NCBI GenBank assembly: GCA_028826165.1
Contig: JAPDFW010000125.1
Span: 530,001 to 594,000, forward strand
Direction: 5' to 3'
DNA from: Anaeramoeba ignava
Taxonomy: Eukaryota; Metamonada; Anaeramoebidae
DNA: 64,000 bases
Both the position numbers and the translations under genes were made by a program. The stretch's first letter is position 1. The number at the start of each line of letters is the position of its first letter. A model generated the notes under the pieces. The model did not search any database, was not told the origin of the DNA, and saw nothing but the letters and a program-made list of their open reading frames with translations. Positions 23,640 through 36,919 of this stretch are shown piece after piece.

Positions 23640-24655
23640 GTCTTCTTAAATAATTTAATTTAATTTATTTTAATTTATTTTAATTGTTTAGAAAGTAATC
23701 CGTTATTCTTTATTATTAGTTTAATTTAGTTTAATTTAATTTAATTTAATTTATTTAATTTTATTTTAGTTTATTCCTTTTTTTTTTAATTTTTTTTTGA
23801 TCGTGTCCGTTTTTTTTATTTAATTTATTTTAATTAATTTATTTGATGCATGAATGTAATTTTATTTAATTTAATAATTTAATTAATTAATTACTGCGGT
23901 TAGGGGTGTTTTTGAGAATTATTTTTGAATTTGAAACAATTTTTTTTTTTTGATCCTTTTTTTTAAACAAAGATAAATAATAAGTAAAACAATATTTTCT
24001 GATAAAGGAAATTCCAAATAATTTGAAAATATCTAATTAAAACTAAGTATTTAATTAGAATTATTGGAAATTCTTTTTTTTTTGAGGAATGAATGAATAA
24101 AAGGAAAATAACTGAATAATTAATAAATAACCAACTTAATCTAAAAGAAAAATATTTGCAACAAATTATTATCATAAGAACAAATAATAATAAAAAAGCC
24201 ACAATTAAAATTCCTTTTTTTAATTCCTTTTTTTTTAATTCCATTTTTTCATTTTTTTTTTGATAATTTATTCTAATTAATTCTCTAATGATTATTATTA
24301 AATTTCCTTTTTTTTTTTGAAACCACAATTAATAATTATTAAAAAGGAAAATTAAGTTTTTTTTTTAATTGATCTCAATTAGTATTTGGTGATTTATTAC
24401 TTTCTTTTAACAATTTCAAAACAATTTTTAAAGAGAAAAAGAATTTAAAAAGAAAAACAAATTTACAACTAAAAAAAAAGAGGAAAAAAAAATTTTTTTT
24501 TGATTTCCGTTTTTTTTAAAAGAGGAAAAATTAAATATTTCCCCTTTTTTATTTATTAATAGGAACTTATTTAAATTATTCATCTTTTATTATTTATTTA
24601 ATTTGAAAAGGAAAGGGAATCGATATTTCTTTACAAAAGGAAAAGGATAAAATTA
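23640..24655. other. AT-rich spacer without recognised gene
   Basis: T-runs, A-runs and AATTTAATT tracts, a TTTTTTTTGATC word near 23800 and 23950, and the ATTGATCTCAATTAG spacer phrase near 24373. One open frame of 121 codons (minus strand) is low complexity and has no family resemblance, so it is not called. Confidence 0.5.
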
Positions 24656-24659
24656 AGAT

Positions 24660-25390
<731 letters not shown>

Positions 25391-25539
25391 AAAAAATAAC
25401 TAAAGAATCTTTGGAGAGGATTTAGTAATAAGTTATTGGATATTATCTAAGAAAGCAAGAAGAAAAAAAGAATTCAAATATAATTAGTTAAAAGTAATTC
25501 CAGAAACAAACAAAACAACTAAATTAAGTGAAAAAATAA

Positions 25540-25795
25540 ATCTAAATATAAATATCAATATCAATATAAATATAAATATAAATATAAATATAAATATAAA
25601 TATAAATATAAAAATAAATATAAATATAAATATAAATATAAATATAAATAGAAATAGAAATAGAAATAGAAATAGAAATATAAATATAAATATAAATATC
25701 AATATAAATATAAATATAAATATCAATAGAAATATAAATATAAATATAAATAGAAATAGAAATATAAATATAAATAGAAATAGAAATGTGGAAAA
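25540..25795. repeat. (ATAAAT/AGAAAT)n array
   Basis: ATAAAT and AGAAAT hexamers ending 3' of four-TM copy 5. It is followed by the phrase TGTGGAAAAACTTTTTATTGAAAAAGG, also found 3' of copies 4, 6 and 7, where it forms a short inverted AACCTTTT/AAAAGGTT pair. That pair may act in 3' end formation. Confidence 0.85.
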
Positions 25796-25872
25796 ACTTT
25801 TTATTGAAAAAGGTTGAAAAATTGATAAAAAAAAAGAAAGAAAAAGAAAGCAAAAAAACAAAATTCTTCAAC

Positions 25873-26412
25873 TTAATCTTCAGATTTAGCTTTCAAAGCA
25901 AAGAAAGCACCAGGTAAAGAAACGATGAAAACAATAATTGAGAAAGCAGTAGAAGCTGAATAAGACCAATGATAGTCAGAGTTTGTTTCGTGTGAATGTT
26001 CCCAATAATCATGAGTTTTACTGTTTTGGAATTTACCAACAAAAACCATAATTCCAATGAAAACGAATATTCCACCAGTAACAAAAACTAAATGAGTAAT
26101 CCCTGATTTCTTGAATAATAAGAAAAGAGAAGCAACAAAAATGATAAATCCAATCAAGGTCATTGCAATATTAGCACACAATCCATTGTAAACATCTTTA
26201 TCTTGATCTTTCCAATCACTTAATTTCATAGATTGATAAATCCATGGATTGGAACAAGGATCACCAGTGCAAGTTGATTGAAAGTTTCCATATGAAATTC
26301 GATAGGAATTTGATCCACTGTACCAGTGAGAAAATAAATAAGGCATAACCCATGAAAGAAAACTTAACACTCCACAGGCAAGTAATGTAATTAAGGTAAT
26401 CAATCGAAACAT
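25873..26412 (-). CDS. Four-TM membrane protein, family copy 5
   Basis: 179 residues, the longest copy. TM1 begins [14 protein letters not shown]. Loop 1 is distinctive ([37 protein letters not shown]), and loop 2 reads [21 protein letters not shown]2 to TM4 are near-identical to the other copies. It ends KAKSED like copy 3. Its immediate 5' flank also differs from the TTATTAGGAAAATG start context seen in copies 1, 2, 4, 6 and 7. Confidence 0.88.
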   Translation of the reverse strand: MFRLITLITLLACGVLSFLSWVMPYLFSHWYSGSNSYRISYGNFQSTCTGDPCSNPWIYQSMKLSDWKDQDKDVYNGLCANIAMTLIGFIIFVASLFLLFKKSGITHLVFVTGGIFVFIGIMVFVGKFQNSKTHDYWEHSHETNSDYHWSYSASTAFSIIVFIVSLPGAFFALKAKSED

Positions 26413-26490
26413 TTAAAATAAATCAAATAAATCCAAATAAAAAAATGATCAGAAAATACAAATTAAATCCGTTTATAAATTTATTTCGAG

Positions 26491-26510
26491 GGCAAAAAAA
26501 TTTTTTTTTT
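26491..26510 (-). promoter_or_regulatory. A/T-tract + GCC element upstream of four-TM copy 5
   Basis: Same family word, about 79 nt before this ATG. Confidence 0.35.
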
Positions 26511-26879
26511 GTTTACTTTCTTCTAAATTTCCATTTATTTTTTTTAATTTAATTTGATCAGATTTAATTCAATTTAATTTGAAAGGGTAATTTTACCATC
26601 TTAGATTTTCCAATTATTTCTTTTAAATTTATGATGAATTTAGAAATGTTAAAATTTATCACCTTTTTTTCAAAGAATCCTTTAATTTTGGTTTGAGGGA
26701 CTTCTTAATAATTTTTCTCTTATTTTTGAAGAATTGTTAATGAAAAAAAAGTGTCAAACATTTTTTTTTAAAATAAAAATAATTTGAACAAAAAGAAGAA
26801 ATTGAAATGTGTTTCTTTTTGTAATAATTTTTTAGATAACTAACAAAAACAACATTTTGTAATAATTTGTTTTTAAATT

Positions 26880-27770
26880 TGTTTTTATTTTATAAAATAA
26901 TTGTGGAAAAAAAAATGACTAAATAATCATTAAATAAGGAAATTGATTTAAAAGAAAAAATTTTTCGAAAAATATTTTGAATAAATTATTCTCAAAAGAA
27001 TAAAAAAGAATAAAAAGCCACAAATACCATTAATTTTTTTTCCCTTCAATTTTTTTTAATCCATTTTTCATTTTTTTAAATAATTTCTTGTAATTAATTC
27101 TTTAATATTTATTAATATTTTCCCTTTTTTTTTATAGAAAATTAAATTTAATTTTTTCAAATGAAAAAATTTGTTTTGATTTTTTAATTGATCTCAATTA
27201 ATATTTGCTTATTCATCACTTTCTTTTAACAATTTTTAAAGAGAAAAAGATTTAGAAAGATTTTTTAAAAAGAAATTTAAACAAAACATTTCGAATTTAT
27301 ATAATAGAAAAGGTTTGATATTTATTTAATTTATAAAACAAAAACAAAAACAAAAACAAAAACAAAAACAACAACAAAAACAAAAATAATTAATCAATTA
27401 ATCAAATTTATTTATCTTTTATTTATAATTTATAAAACAACAACAACAAAAAAAGCAAAAACAAAAAAAAGAGGAAGAAAAAAAATTATTTTCTTTCTTT
27501 CTTCCAATTTTTTTTATTTAATTAATAATTTAATCAAATTTATTTATCTTTAATTTATTTATCTTTTATTTATTTATTTATAAACAAAAAGAAAAAAAAA
27601 AGAAAAAAAATAAATTTAAAAACAAAAAAAAGGAAGTAATAACAAACATTATAAATCCAATTAAAGTTAATTAAATATTAATAGTTAATCCAATTCAAAT
27701 ACCTTTTTTTTTTCTTTTTAAAAAAAACAAATATGATCAAAAAAAAAATAAATAAATTTAGAAAGTAAAT
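26880..27770. repeat. Duplicated spacer, unit A of a 2-kb tandem duplication
   Basis: From ATTGTGGAAAAAAAAATGAC to the minus-strand relic and onward, this matches 28950-29815 over most of its length with few differences. The copies are about 2.0-2.07 kb apart. Inside are runs of AAAAAC and AACAAC-type units (27340-27390). Confidence 0.8.
27610..27700 (-). pseudogene. Four-TM gene relic (TM2)
   Basis: Minus-strand reading gives GLTINI-stop-LTLIGFIMFVITSFFLF, matching [24 protein letters not shown] of intact genes. The rest is not recognisable. Confidence 0.6.
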
Positions 27771-27771
27771 A

Positions 27772-27868
27772 AGAATATAAATAGAAATAGAAATAGAAAT
27801 AGAAATAGAAATAGAAATAGAAATAGAAATAGGAATAGAAATAGAAATAGGAATAGAAATATAAATGT
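27772..27868. repeat. (AGAAAT)n array 3' of four-TM copy 6
   Basis: Short AGAAAT/AGGAAT hexamer array followed by the GTGGAAAAACCTTTTATTGAAAAAGG phrase. Confidence 0.85.
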
Positions 27869-27987
27869 GGAAAAACCTTTTATTGAAAAAGGTTGAAAAA
27901 TTGATAAAAAAAAAGAAAAGAAATTGATAAAAAAGAAAAAGAATGAAAAAAGAAAAAAAGAAAAAAAAAGCAAAAAAAAAATAACGC

Positions 27988-28518
27988 TTAATCATCTTTA
28001 GCTTTCATTGCAAAGAAAGCACCAGGTAAAGCAACGATGAAAGCAATAATTGAGAAAGCAGTAGAAGCTGAATAAGACCAATGGAAATCAGAGTTTGCAT
28101 CATGCATATCCTTCAACATTGTATGGTAATCACTGTTTTGGAATTTACCAACAAAAGCCATAATTCCAATGAAGACGAATATTCCACCAGTAACAAAAAC
28201 TAAATGAGTAATCCCTGATTTCTTGAATAATAAGAAAAGAGCAGCAACAAGAATTATAAGTGCAATCAAGGTCATTGCAATATTAGCACACAATCCATTG
28301 TAAACATCTTTATCTTGATCTTTCCAATCATCTAAAGTATACTTCCAGTCATCATTGCTTGGGCAATCTGAACCACTGCAAACCATTTGAAAGTTTCCAA
28401 ATGAATATTTGGCTGAGACTCCACTTGTGTAGGATCCAACTAAATAAGGCATAACCCATGAAAGGAAACTTAACACTCCACAGGCAAGTAATGAAAGTAA
28501 TGCAAGAAATCGAAACAT
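27988..28518 (-). CDS. Four-TM membrane protein, family copy 6
   Basis: 176 residues. It is almost identical to copy 7 over TM1 (MFRFLALLSLLACG), TM2-TM4 and the C-terminus KAKDD. Loop 1 differs: GSYTSGVSAKYSFGNFQMVCSGSDCPSNDDWKYTLDDWK against copy 7's GWYTSGVSAKYSF...CPNNYDGNDLSDWK (short excerpts). Loop 2 reads SDYHTMLKDMHDANSDFHW, like copy 2. The sharing of loop-2 wording with copy 2 and TM wording with copy 7 suggests gene conversion or reshuffling. Confidence 0.88.
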   Translation of the reverse strand: MFRFLALLSLLACGVLSFLSWVMPYLVGSYTSGVSAKYSFGNFQMVCSGSDCPSNDDWKYTLDDWKDQDKDVYNGLCANIAMTLIALIILVAALFLLFKKSGITHLVFVTGGIFVFIGIMAFVGKFQNSDYHTMLKDMHDANSDFHWSYSASTAFSIIAFIVALPGAFFAMKAKDD

Positions 28519-28600
28519 TTTCCTAATAAATCAAAATAAAAAAATAAAAAAATGAAGATCAAAAAACAAAAATTTAATTTGTTTTTAAACTTATTTAGAA

Positions 28601-28617
28601 GGCAAAAAATTTTTTTT
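28601..28617 (-). promoter_or_regulatory. A/T-tract + GCC element upstream of four-TM copy 6
   Basis: Same family word, about 83 nt before this ATG. Confidence 0.35.
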
Positions 28618-28949
28618 GTAATTGTTTTTTTAATTAATTTAATTTAAAATTTGTTTATTTTATTTAATTAATTTGTTTTATTAGTGGAGTTTTCGAGAAT
28701 TAATTTTTTTTATAATTTCGAAAAGAATTTTTTTTTTGATCAATTTTTTTTGAATAAAGACAACCTTTTCTAATAATTTGGAATTTGGAATTAGGAATTT
28801 GGAATTAGAAATTATTTTTAAATATGTATTTTTTAATTTATTTGTTATTATTTAAAAATTGCTTTTAAATATTTTTTCATCCTATCAAAAATTTCTTTTT
28901 TAAGAAATTAATTAATCTTTTTAAAATAATCTCTTTTGATCTTTTTAAA

Positions 28950-29815
28950 TTTGTTTTTATTTTATGAAATAATTGTGGAAAAAAAAATGACTAAATAATC
29001 ATTAAATAAGGAAATTGATTTAAAAGAAAAAATTTTTCGAAAAATATTTTGAATAAATTATTCTCAAAAGAATAAAAAAGAATAAAAAGCCACAAATACC
29101 ATTAATTTTTTTTTTCCCTCAATTTTTTTTAATCCATTTTTCATTTTTTTAAATAATTTCTTGTAATTAATTCTTTAATATTTATTAATATTTTCCCTTT
29201 TTTTTTATAGGAAATTAAATTTAATTTTTTCAAATGGAAAAATTTGTTTTGATTTATTAATTGATCTCAATTAATATTTGCTTATTCATCACTTTCTTTT
29301 AATAATTTTTAAAGAGAAAAAGATTTAGAAAGATTTTTTAAAAAGAAATTTAAACAAAACATTTCGAATTTATATAATAGAAAAGGTTTGATATTTATTT
29401 AATTTATTAAACAAAAACAACAACAAAAACAACAACAAAAAAAACAAAAATAATTAATCAAATTTATTTATCTTTTATTTATAATTTATAAACAAAAACA
29501 ACAAAAAAAGCAAAAACAAAAAAAAGAGGAAGAAAAAAAATTATTTTCTTTCTTTCTTCCAATTTTTTTTAATTAATTAATAATTTAATCAAATTTATTT
29601 ATCTTTAATTTATTTATCTTTTATTTATTTATTTATAAACAAAAAGAAAAAAAAAAAAAAAAATAAATTTAAAAACAAAAAAAAAGGAAGTAATAACAAA
29701 CATTATAAATCCAATTAAAGTTAATTAAATATTAATAGTTAATCCAATTCAAATACCTTTTTTTTTTCTTTTTAAAAAAAACAAATATGATCAAAAAAAA
29801 AATAAATAAATTTAG
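28950..29815. repeat. Duplicated spacer, unit B of a 2-kb tandem duplication
   Basis: Near copy of 26880-27770, carrying the same relic and the same order of short motifs. Together with copies 6 and 7 it shows a recent tandem duplication of about 2.0 kb. Confidence 0.8.
29661..29751 (-). pseudogene. Four-TM gene relic (TM2), duplicate of the 27.6-kb relic
   Basis: Same minus-strand wording as 27610-27700 (LTLIGFIMFVIT after an in-frame stop). The shared damage shows that decay came before the tandem duplication. Confidence 0.6.
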
Positions 29816-29992
29816 AAAGTAAATATAAATAGAAATATAAATAGAAATAGAAATAGAAATAGAAATAGAAATGTGGAAAAACCTTTTATTGAAAAAGGTT
29901 GAAAAAATTGATAAAAAAAAAGAAAAGAAATTGATAAAAAAAAAAGAATGAAAAAAGAAAAAAAGAAAAAGAAAGCAAAAAAAAAATAACGC

Positions 29993-30520
29993 TTAATCAT
30001 CTTTAGCTTTCATTGCAAAGAAAGCACCAGGTAAAGCAACGATGAAAGCAATAATTGAGAAAGCAGTAGAAGCTGAATAAGACCAATGAAAATCAGAGCT
30101 TAGGTCATGTAGTGCTTTCAATCCATCATGAGTATCACTGTTTTGGAATTTACCAACAAAAGCCATAATTGCAATGAAGACGAATATTCCACCAGTAACA
30201 AAAACTAAATGAGTAATCCCTGATTTCTTGAATAATAAGAAAAGAGCAGCAACAAAAATGATAAGTGCAATCAAGGTCATTGCAATATTAGCACACAATC
30301 CATTGTAAACATCTTTATCAGCATCTTTCCAATCACTTAAATCATTTCCGTCATAATTATTTGGGCAATCTGAACCACTGCAAACTGATTGAAAGTTTCC
30401 AAATGAATATTTGGCTGAGACTCCACTTGTATACCATCCAACTAAATAAGGCATAACCCATGAAAGGAAACTTAACACTCCACAGGCAAGTAATGAAAGT
30501 AATGCAAGAAATCGAAACAT
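29993..30520 (-). CDS. Four-TM membrane protein, family copy 7
   Basis: 175 residues. TM1 MFRFLALLSLLACG, loop 1 with CSGSDC and SDWKDADKDVYNG, loop 2 [19 protein letters not shown] (close to copy 4), C-terminus KAKDD. It is the 5'-most member of the array in transcription order. The upstream 130 bp matches copy 6 almost exactly, including the start context TTATTAGGAAAATG. Confidence 0.88.
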   Translation of the reverse strand: MFRFLALLSLLACGVLSFLSWVMPYLVGWYTSGVSAKYSFGNFQSVCSGSDCPNNYDGNDLSDWKDADKDVYNGLCANIAMTLIALIIFVAALFLLFKKSGITHLVFVTGGIFVFIAIMAFVGKFQNSDTHDGLKALHDLSSDFHWSYSASTAFSIIAFIVALPGAFFAMKAKDD

Positions 30521-30602
30521 TTTCCTAATAAATCAAAATAAAAAAATAAAAAAATGAAGATCAAAAAACAAAAATTTAATTTGTTTTTAAACTTATTTAG
30601 AA

Positions 30603-30619
30603 GGCAAAAAATTTTTTTT
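30603..30619 (-). promoter_or_regulatory. A/T-tract + GCC element upstream of four-TM copy 7
   Basis: Same family word, about 83 nt before this ATG. Confidence 0.35.
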
Positions 30620-30639
30620 GTAATTGTTTTTTTAATTAA

Positions 30640-31033
30640 TTTAATTTAAAATTTGTTTATTTTATTTGTTTAGAAAGTAATCCGTTATTCTTATTTAATA
30701 AATTTTAATTTAATTCTTGTTTAATTATAATTTAATTTAATTCGTATTAACGATCTTTTAATTTATTTTAATTTAAATTTTAATTTCAAAACAACAATTT
30801 CCTTTACAAATTAAAAAAGTGAAGTGTAAAAAAAAAAAGGAAACTTAATTAAATTTAATAATAAAAAAGAAATTTAATTAAATTATTCGACAGGTCAATT
30901 AAATTAATAAGAAAATTAATAAGAAAATTAATAAGAAAAAAAATTTTTTTGTTTGTTTATTTTAATTTATTTTTTGACAGTTTATTTAAATAAGCAAGAA
31001 TTTATTTTTCAATTTAAATCCTTTTCTTTTTAA
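30640..31033. other. AT-rich spacer, nothing recognised
   Basis: AATTTAATTT tracts and a triple AATTAATAAGAA phrase (30900-30940). No coding pattern, no family relic. Confidence 0.5.
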
Positions 31034-33800
31034 AATATAAATTAAAATGTAAATTAAAATAGAAATTAAAATATAAATCAAAATATAAATCAAAATATAA
31101 ATTAAAATATAAATAAAAATATAAATTAAAATATAAATTAAAATATAAATCAAAATATAAATTAAAATAGAAATTAAAAATATAAATCAAAATATAAACT
31201 AAAATATAAATAAAAATATAAATTAAAATATAAATCAAAATGTAAATCAAAATATAAATTAAAATATAAATTAAAATATAAATCAAAATGTAAATTAAAA
31301 TGGAAATCAAAATGGAAATTAAAATATAAATCAAAATATAAATCAAAATATAAATCAAAATGGAAATTAAAATATAAATAAAAATATAAATTAAAATATA
31401 AATCAAAATATAAATTAAAATGGAAATTAAAATGGAAATTAAAATATAAATTAAAATATAAATTAAAATATAAATCAAAATATAAATCAAAATATAAATT
31501 AAAATATAAATCAAAATGGAAATTAAAATATAAATTAAAATATAAACCAAAATATAAACCAAAATATAAACCAAAATATAAACCAAAATATAAACCAAAA
31601 TATAAACCAAAATATAAATTAAAATGGAAATCAAAATGGAAATCAAAATGGAAATCAAAATGGAAATCAAAATGGAAATCAAAATGGAAATCAAAATGGA
31701 AATCAAAATAGAAATTAAAATGGAAATTAAAATGGAAATTAAAATGGAAATCAAAATGGAAATTAAAATGGAAATTAAAATGGAAATTAAAATATAAATT
31801 AAAATATAAATCAAAATATAAATTAAAATGGAAATCAAAATATAAATTAAAATATAAATCAAAATATAAATTAAAATGGAAATTAAAATATAAATCAAAA
31901 TATAAATCAAAATATAAATTAAAATATAAATCAAAATATAAATTAAAATGTAAATTAAAAATATAAATTAAAAATATAAATCAAAAAATATAAATCAAAA
32001 TATAAATCAAAATATAAATTAAAATGTAAATTAAAAATATAAATTAAAAATATAAATTAAAATAGAAATCAAAATGGAAATTAAAATGTAAATTCAAAAT
32101 ATAAATCAAAATATAAATTAAAATATAAATCAAAATATAAATTAAAATATAAATCAAAATATAAATCAAAATATAAATTAAAATATAAATCAAAATATAA
32201 ATTAAAATATAAATTAAAATGTAAATTAAAATATAAATCAAAATATAAATTAAAATGGAAATCAAAATGGAAATCAAAATGGAAATCAAAATGGAAATCA
32301 AAATATAAATCAAAATATAAATCAAAATGTAAATTAAAATATAAATTAAAATGTAAATTAAAATATAAATCAAAATGGAAATCAAAATGGAAATCAAAAT
32401 ATAAATTAAAATGGAAATTAAAATGGAAATTAAAATGGAAATTAAAATGGAAATTAAAATGGAAATCAAAATATAAATCAAAATGGAAATCAAAATGGAA
32501 ATCAAAATGGAAATCAAAATGGAAATTAAAATGGAAATTAAAATGGAAATTAAAATATAAATCAAAATATAAATTAAAATATAAATTAAAATGGAAATTA
32601 AAATATAAATTAAAATGGAAATTAAAATATAAATCAAAATATAAATCAAAATGTAAATCAAAATATAAACCAAAATATAAATTAAAATGGAAATTAAAAT
32701 ATAAATTAAAATATAAATCAAAATGTAAATTAAAATATAAATTAAAATATAAATTAAAATATAAATCAAAATATAAATTAAAATATAAATTAAAATGTAA
32801 ATTAAAATATAAATTAAAATAGAAATCAAAATATAAATCAAAATATAAATCAAAATATAAATCAAAATATAAATTAAAATATAAATCAAAATGGAAATCA
32901 AAATGGAAATCAGAATGGAAATCAAAATATAAATCAAAATGGAAATCAAGATGGAAATTAAAATGGAAATTAAAATGGAAATCAAAATATAAATCAAAAT
33001 GGAAATCAAAATGGAAATCAAAATCAAAATCAAATTCAAAATCAAAATGGAAATCAAATTCAAAATCAAAATCAAATTCAAATTCAAAATCAAAATCAAA
33101 ATCAAAATCAAAATCAAAATCAAAAATCCAAAATATAAATCAAAATATAAATCAAAATATAAATCAAAATGGAAATTAAAATGAAAATCAAAATATAAAT
33201 TAAAATATAAATCAAAATAGAAATTAAAATATAAATCAAAATGTAAATCAAAATATAAATCAAAATGTAAATTAAAATATAAATTAAAATATAAATTAAA
33301 ATATAAATTAAAATATAAATTAAAATATAAATCAAAATATAAATTAAAATATAAATTAAAATATAAATCAAAATATAAATCAAAATATAAATTAAAATAT
33401 AAATCAAAATAGAAATTAAAATATAAATCAAAATATAAATTAAAATATAAATTAAAATGGAAATCAAAATATAAATCAAAATATAAATTAAAATATAAAT
33501 CAAAATGGAAATTAAAATATAAATCAAAATGGAAATCAAAATGGAAATCAAAATATAAATCAAAATGAAAATCAAAATGAAAATCAAAATATAAATTAAA
33601 ATGGAAATCAAAATATAAATTAAAATGGAAATCAAAATGGAAATCAAAATGGAAATTAAAATAGAAATTAAAATATAAATCAAAATATAAATCAAAATGG
33701 AAATCAAAATATAAATTAAAATCAAATTCAAAATCAAAATCAAAATCAAAATCAAAATCAAAAATCAGAAATAAAATTAAAATCAAAATCAGAAATAAAA
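31034..33800. repeat. 2.75-kb satellite, 12-bp units (ATAAATYAAAAT / GGAAATYAAAAT)
   Basis: Highly regular 12-bp array with three main variants (ATAAATTAAAAT, ATAAATCAAAAT, GGAAATCAAAAT), grading into AAAATC hexamers at 33010-33120 and 33720-33800. Long open frames on the minus strand (for example 32044-33786) are only YFDLYFNL or ILISIL repeats and are not called. Confidence 0.95.
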
Positions 33801-33861
33801 TTAAAATAAAATTAAAAATGGATTTTTATTTTTTTATTTTTTTCTTTTTTATTTTTTAATA

Positions 33862-36800
33862 ATGCAAAAAAATAAATTTAAAAAAAACAAAATAACCACC
33901 AAAACAAAGGGTTCAATTAAAAACCAACTTAAAAATCGATTTTTATATGGATTTGTAAATTATGCCAAAATTAAAATTAAAATTGAAATTAAAATTTAAA
34001 ATTAAAATCATTTATAAAATTAAAATTGAAATTAAAATTAAAATTGAAATTAAAATTTAAATTGAAATTTAAAATTAAAATCATTTATAAAATTAAAATT
34101 GAAATTAAAATTAAAATTTAAATTTAAAAAAAAAGAAAAACTGTATTATAAATCAAAATACCTCAACTAAAATAACGGAAAAAAAGAAAATTCAACACAG
34201 AAAACCATTGACAAAAGAGGCATATTCAATTACAGTACCAGAAGGCATGGTTATTCGAGAATTTTCACATTCAGTTGTTGAAGAAATAATTGGGAATGTT
34301 CTTCATAATTTCGATCCAAAAAAACCAAAAGCAAAAAAAAAGAGAATTTTGACAAAACCAATCCAAAATCCAAAACCAAGAAAATTCACTCCGCATCTTC
34401 TTCATCTTTCGATTGTGGACACAAACTCATTCAATCTTCTGCGAAAACACTCGCAATTCACGCGCAAAAACGCGCAAAAAAACAAGCAAATCCCCGAATT
34501 ACAAAAAGCAATTGATCACAAAATTTATTTAACACCCAAAGAGCTCTCCAAAATCATCATCCAAACAACAATACAGAGAGCGCTTACTCGATGGAAAAAC
34601 AACTACCTATCCTCGCTTTTAGTTTCCGTTAATGTTCAACCAGATTTCTCGACTCAGGAATATTCAATTTGCCGCTCAATTGTTCTTGACTTGATTGAAT
34701 CGTCCATTTCAATTGCATCTGCAAAACACAGCCTAAAAACCCCAATCTCTCCAGTAAATCGAGCCCGTCTTGCGAGTTCATCAAATTCTGTGAAATACAC
34801 CCAAACTCTCCAGTTTCAGTTATTTAAAACCCGAAACCCTGTGTTTTCTGTCCCCATTTATCGCGATCTTTTGGTTCTTCTTCCCGAAAATCAAAATAAT
34901 AAGCACAAACAAAAAAAAACCGTCACTTTTTCAAACCAAACAGAAAAACCCCGAAAAACCGTTTTTTTACCTTCAAATTTTTCAGTTGGAAACAAAAGAC
35001 AATCCCCCCAAAAAAAACTGTCAAAAAAAAACATCCCCAAATTCAACCAAACAGAATTTCTTTGCTATCCTTCGCATATTGTGCAGTTGCTTTCAGCCTC
35101 GCCAACAGCTACTTCGATCAGCGAGGACGATCTGAAAAAAGTTCTTTTAGACAGAAAAAACCCTCAAAAAAAGCAAATTAGGGAAAGTAGACTGTCAAGA
35201 AAATCCCCACGATTTTCTTCCCTGAAAAAGAAAGCGATCTTACGGTTCTCGACACCAACAAAGCACACTTCGAGAACCATAACCCAATTCCCGTCTGATA
35301 TACTGGAGAGAAGTCTTTCCGAAAACTACATTTTGCCTGCTCGAGAAAGAAAGGCACTCATTTGGCATGTTAATAGCAACGGATATCAATCTCAAAAACA
35401 AGGGAAATACCAACGAATTTCTGAAAAAAAATCTGTGGAAATTTCAACAGAAGAGTTTGTGCTTCTGAAAATTTTGTCTCCAAAAATCCCGTCTTTTCAG
35501 TCCAATTTATACAGAAGATTTACTGATTCAAAACCAAAAGCAAAATCCAATAACAAAAATCAAAATCAAAATCAAAATCAAAATCAAAATCAAAATATAA
35601 ATTCAAATCAAAATATAAATCAAAATCAAAATATAAATTCAAAACACAAAATACAATTCGCCACTTTGTCTAAGCTTCTGGCGTTCGTTTCATCCACAAA
35701 ATACGCTACACACAAACTTCTTTTTGCATTTTTTCTGAATCACAAACGACTCACAACATCTTCAAATGTTTTGGAAAATTTGACAACAAGATTTTTCAAT
35801 ATTTGCCCACTTTTTTTAACAAATTCACAAAAAAAGCTCTGGAAAGAACACAAATTACCAGAAATACAGAAAGGAATTATAAATGCGATTAGTTTTTGGA
35901 TCGAATTTTTCCCAAATCACTTCCGAGACGACCATCAACTGATTATACAGACAGAGCAATTCATTTTGGATTCCAAAAATACACTGGTTGATTCTAATCT
36001 TGAAGTTTTCAGAAAACTGTCAAATCTATTCAAAAAGCAAATCAAAAACGATAAAAATCAAAATTTCATGCGAAAACGGGATTCAGTGTACAATCTTGCG
36101 ATTGCCAATTACTTGACAAAAGAATTGAACGAGAGTTTCAATTCAACAACAAACTCGGAAATTTTTTACTTTTCGGAAATTGAACCACTTCGATTTGCGC
36201 AGCAATTGACACTCCGCGATTGCGAACTTTTTCGGCGAATTGAGATTGATGAATTACTCGAGATCAGATGGAGCAAAGGAACAGAAGAAGAAAAACAACA
36301 AAAATCACCCAATTTACTCAAATTCATCCGGCATTTCAATCAGATTGCGTCTCAGATCTCTTCCGAAATTATGTATCCAGAAGATCCGCCAGCGCGCGCC
36401 AAGTTGATCGAACATTTTATCCGAGTCCTGGTTCACTTGTTCGATCTCAATAACATAAACAGCGTTTTTTTGATTCTTGCCAGTTTCCAAATAACGGCAA
36501 TTCACCGTTTGAGAAAAACTTGGAATCTTGTTTCAGACAGTTCAATCAACAATTTGGAATCCATATGTCAAAAGGCGTCAAAAGAACACAACAATAAAGC
36601 AATTCGTTTGATCGTTAAATCTGCTATTGAGAGAAATCTTCCTTGTATTCCCTATCTTGGTTTGTTTCTTTCTGATCTTACTTTTATTGAAACTGGACTT
36701 CCTGATTTTTCTCAAAACGGTTTGGTTAATTTTGCTAAATGGACAAGAATTTCAAAAACAATTTCTCAAATACAAAATTTACAAATGATGGAATATTATT

Positions 36801-36919
36801 TTTTGGTTGATTCTACGATCCAAAAAGTTTTGAAAATTTCTTCTAATGTTTCAATTCCTTTGGATCTTCTTTATAAACGTTCTTTACAACTTGAACCAAA
36901 AGAAAAGAATCAATTTTGA
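33862..36919 (+). CDS. RasGEF (CDC25-homology) protein, two proposed exons
   Basis: Predicted guanine nucleotide exchange factor for a Ras-type GTPase. The main exon is open to a TGA at 36917-36919. The C-terminal third is a RasGEF domain: PLRFAQQLTLRDCELFRRIEIDEL, then NQIASQISSEIM, RAKLIEHFIRVLVHLFDLNNINSVFLILASF, and PYLGLFLSDLTFIETGLPDF. An N-terminal RasGEF module (FATLSKLLAFVSSTKYATHKLLFAFFL) precedes it after a short Asn-Gln repeat. The first 400 residues are basic and unassigned. The main exon has no clear initiator at its start. I propose exon 1 at 33862-33954 (MQKNKFKKNK..., donor GTAAATTATG) and exon 2 from 34220 (acceptor AAAAGAG). Phase is kept and the total is about 930 residues. 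The exon 1 proposal is moderate-to-weak; an alternative start is the internal Met near 34247. Codon use is richer in C/G than in the neighbouring RCC1-BTB genes. Confidence 0.8.

Noticed and set aside
23963-24328. 121-codon minus-strand frame with hydrophobic stretches
   Set aside because: Composition expected from AT-rich spacer; no match to the four-TM family pattern and no upstream element.
31014-33786. Long minus-strand frames of IYILI / YFDLYFNL repeats (306 and 580 codons)
   Set aside because: They arise from a 12-bp satellite, which keeps any frame open; no non-repetitive domain, start context or splice partner.
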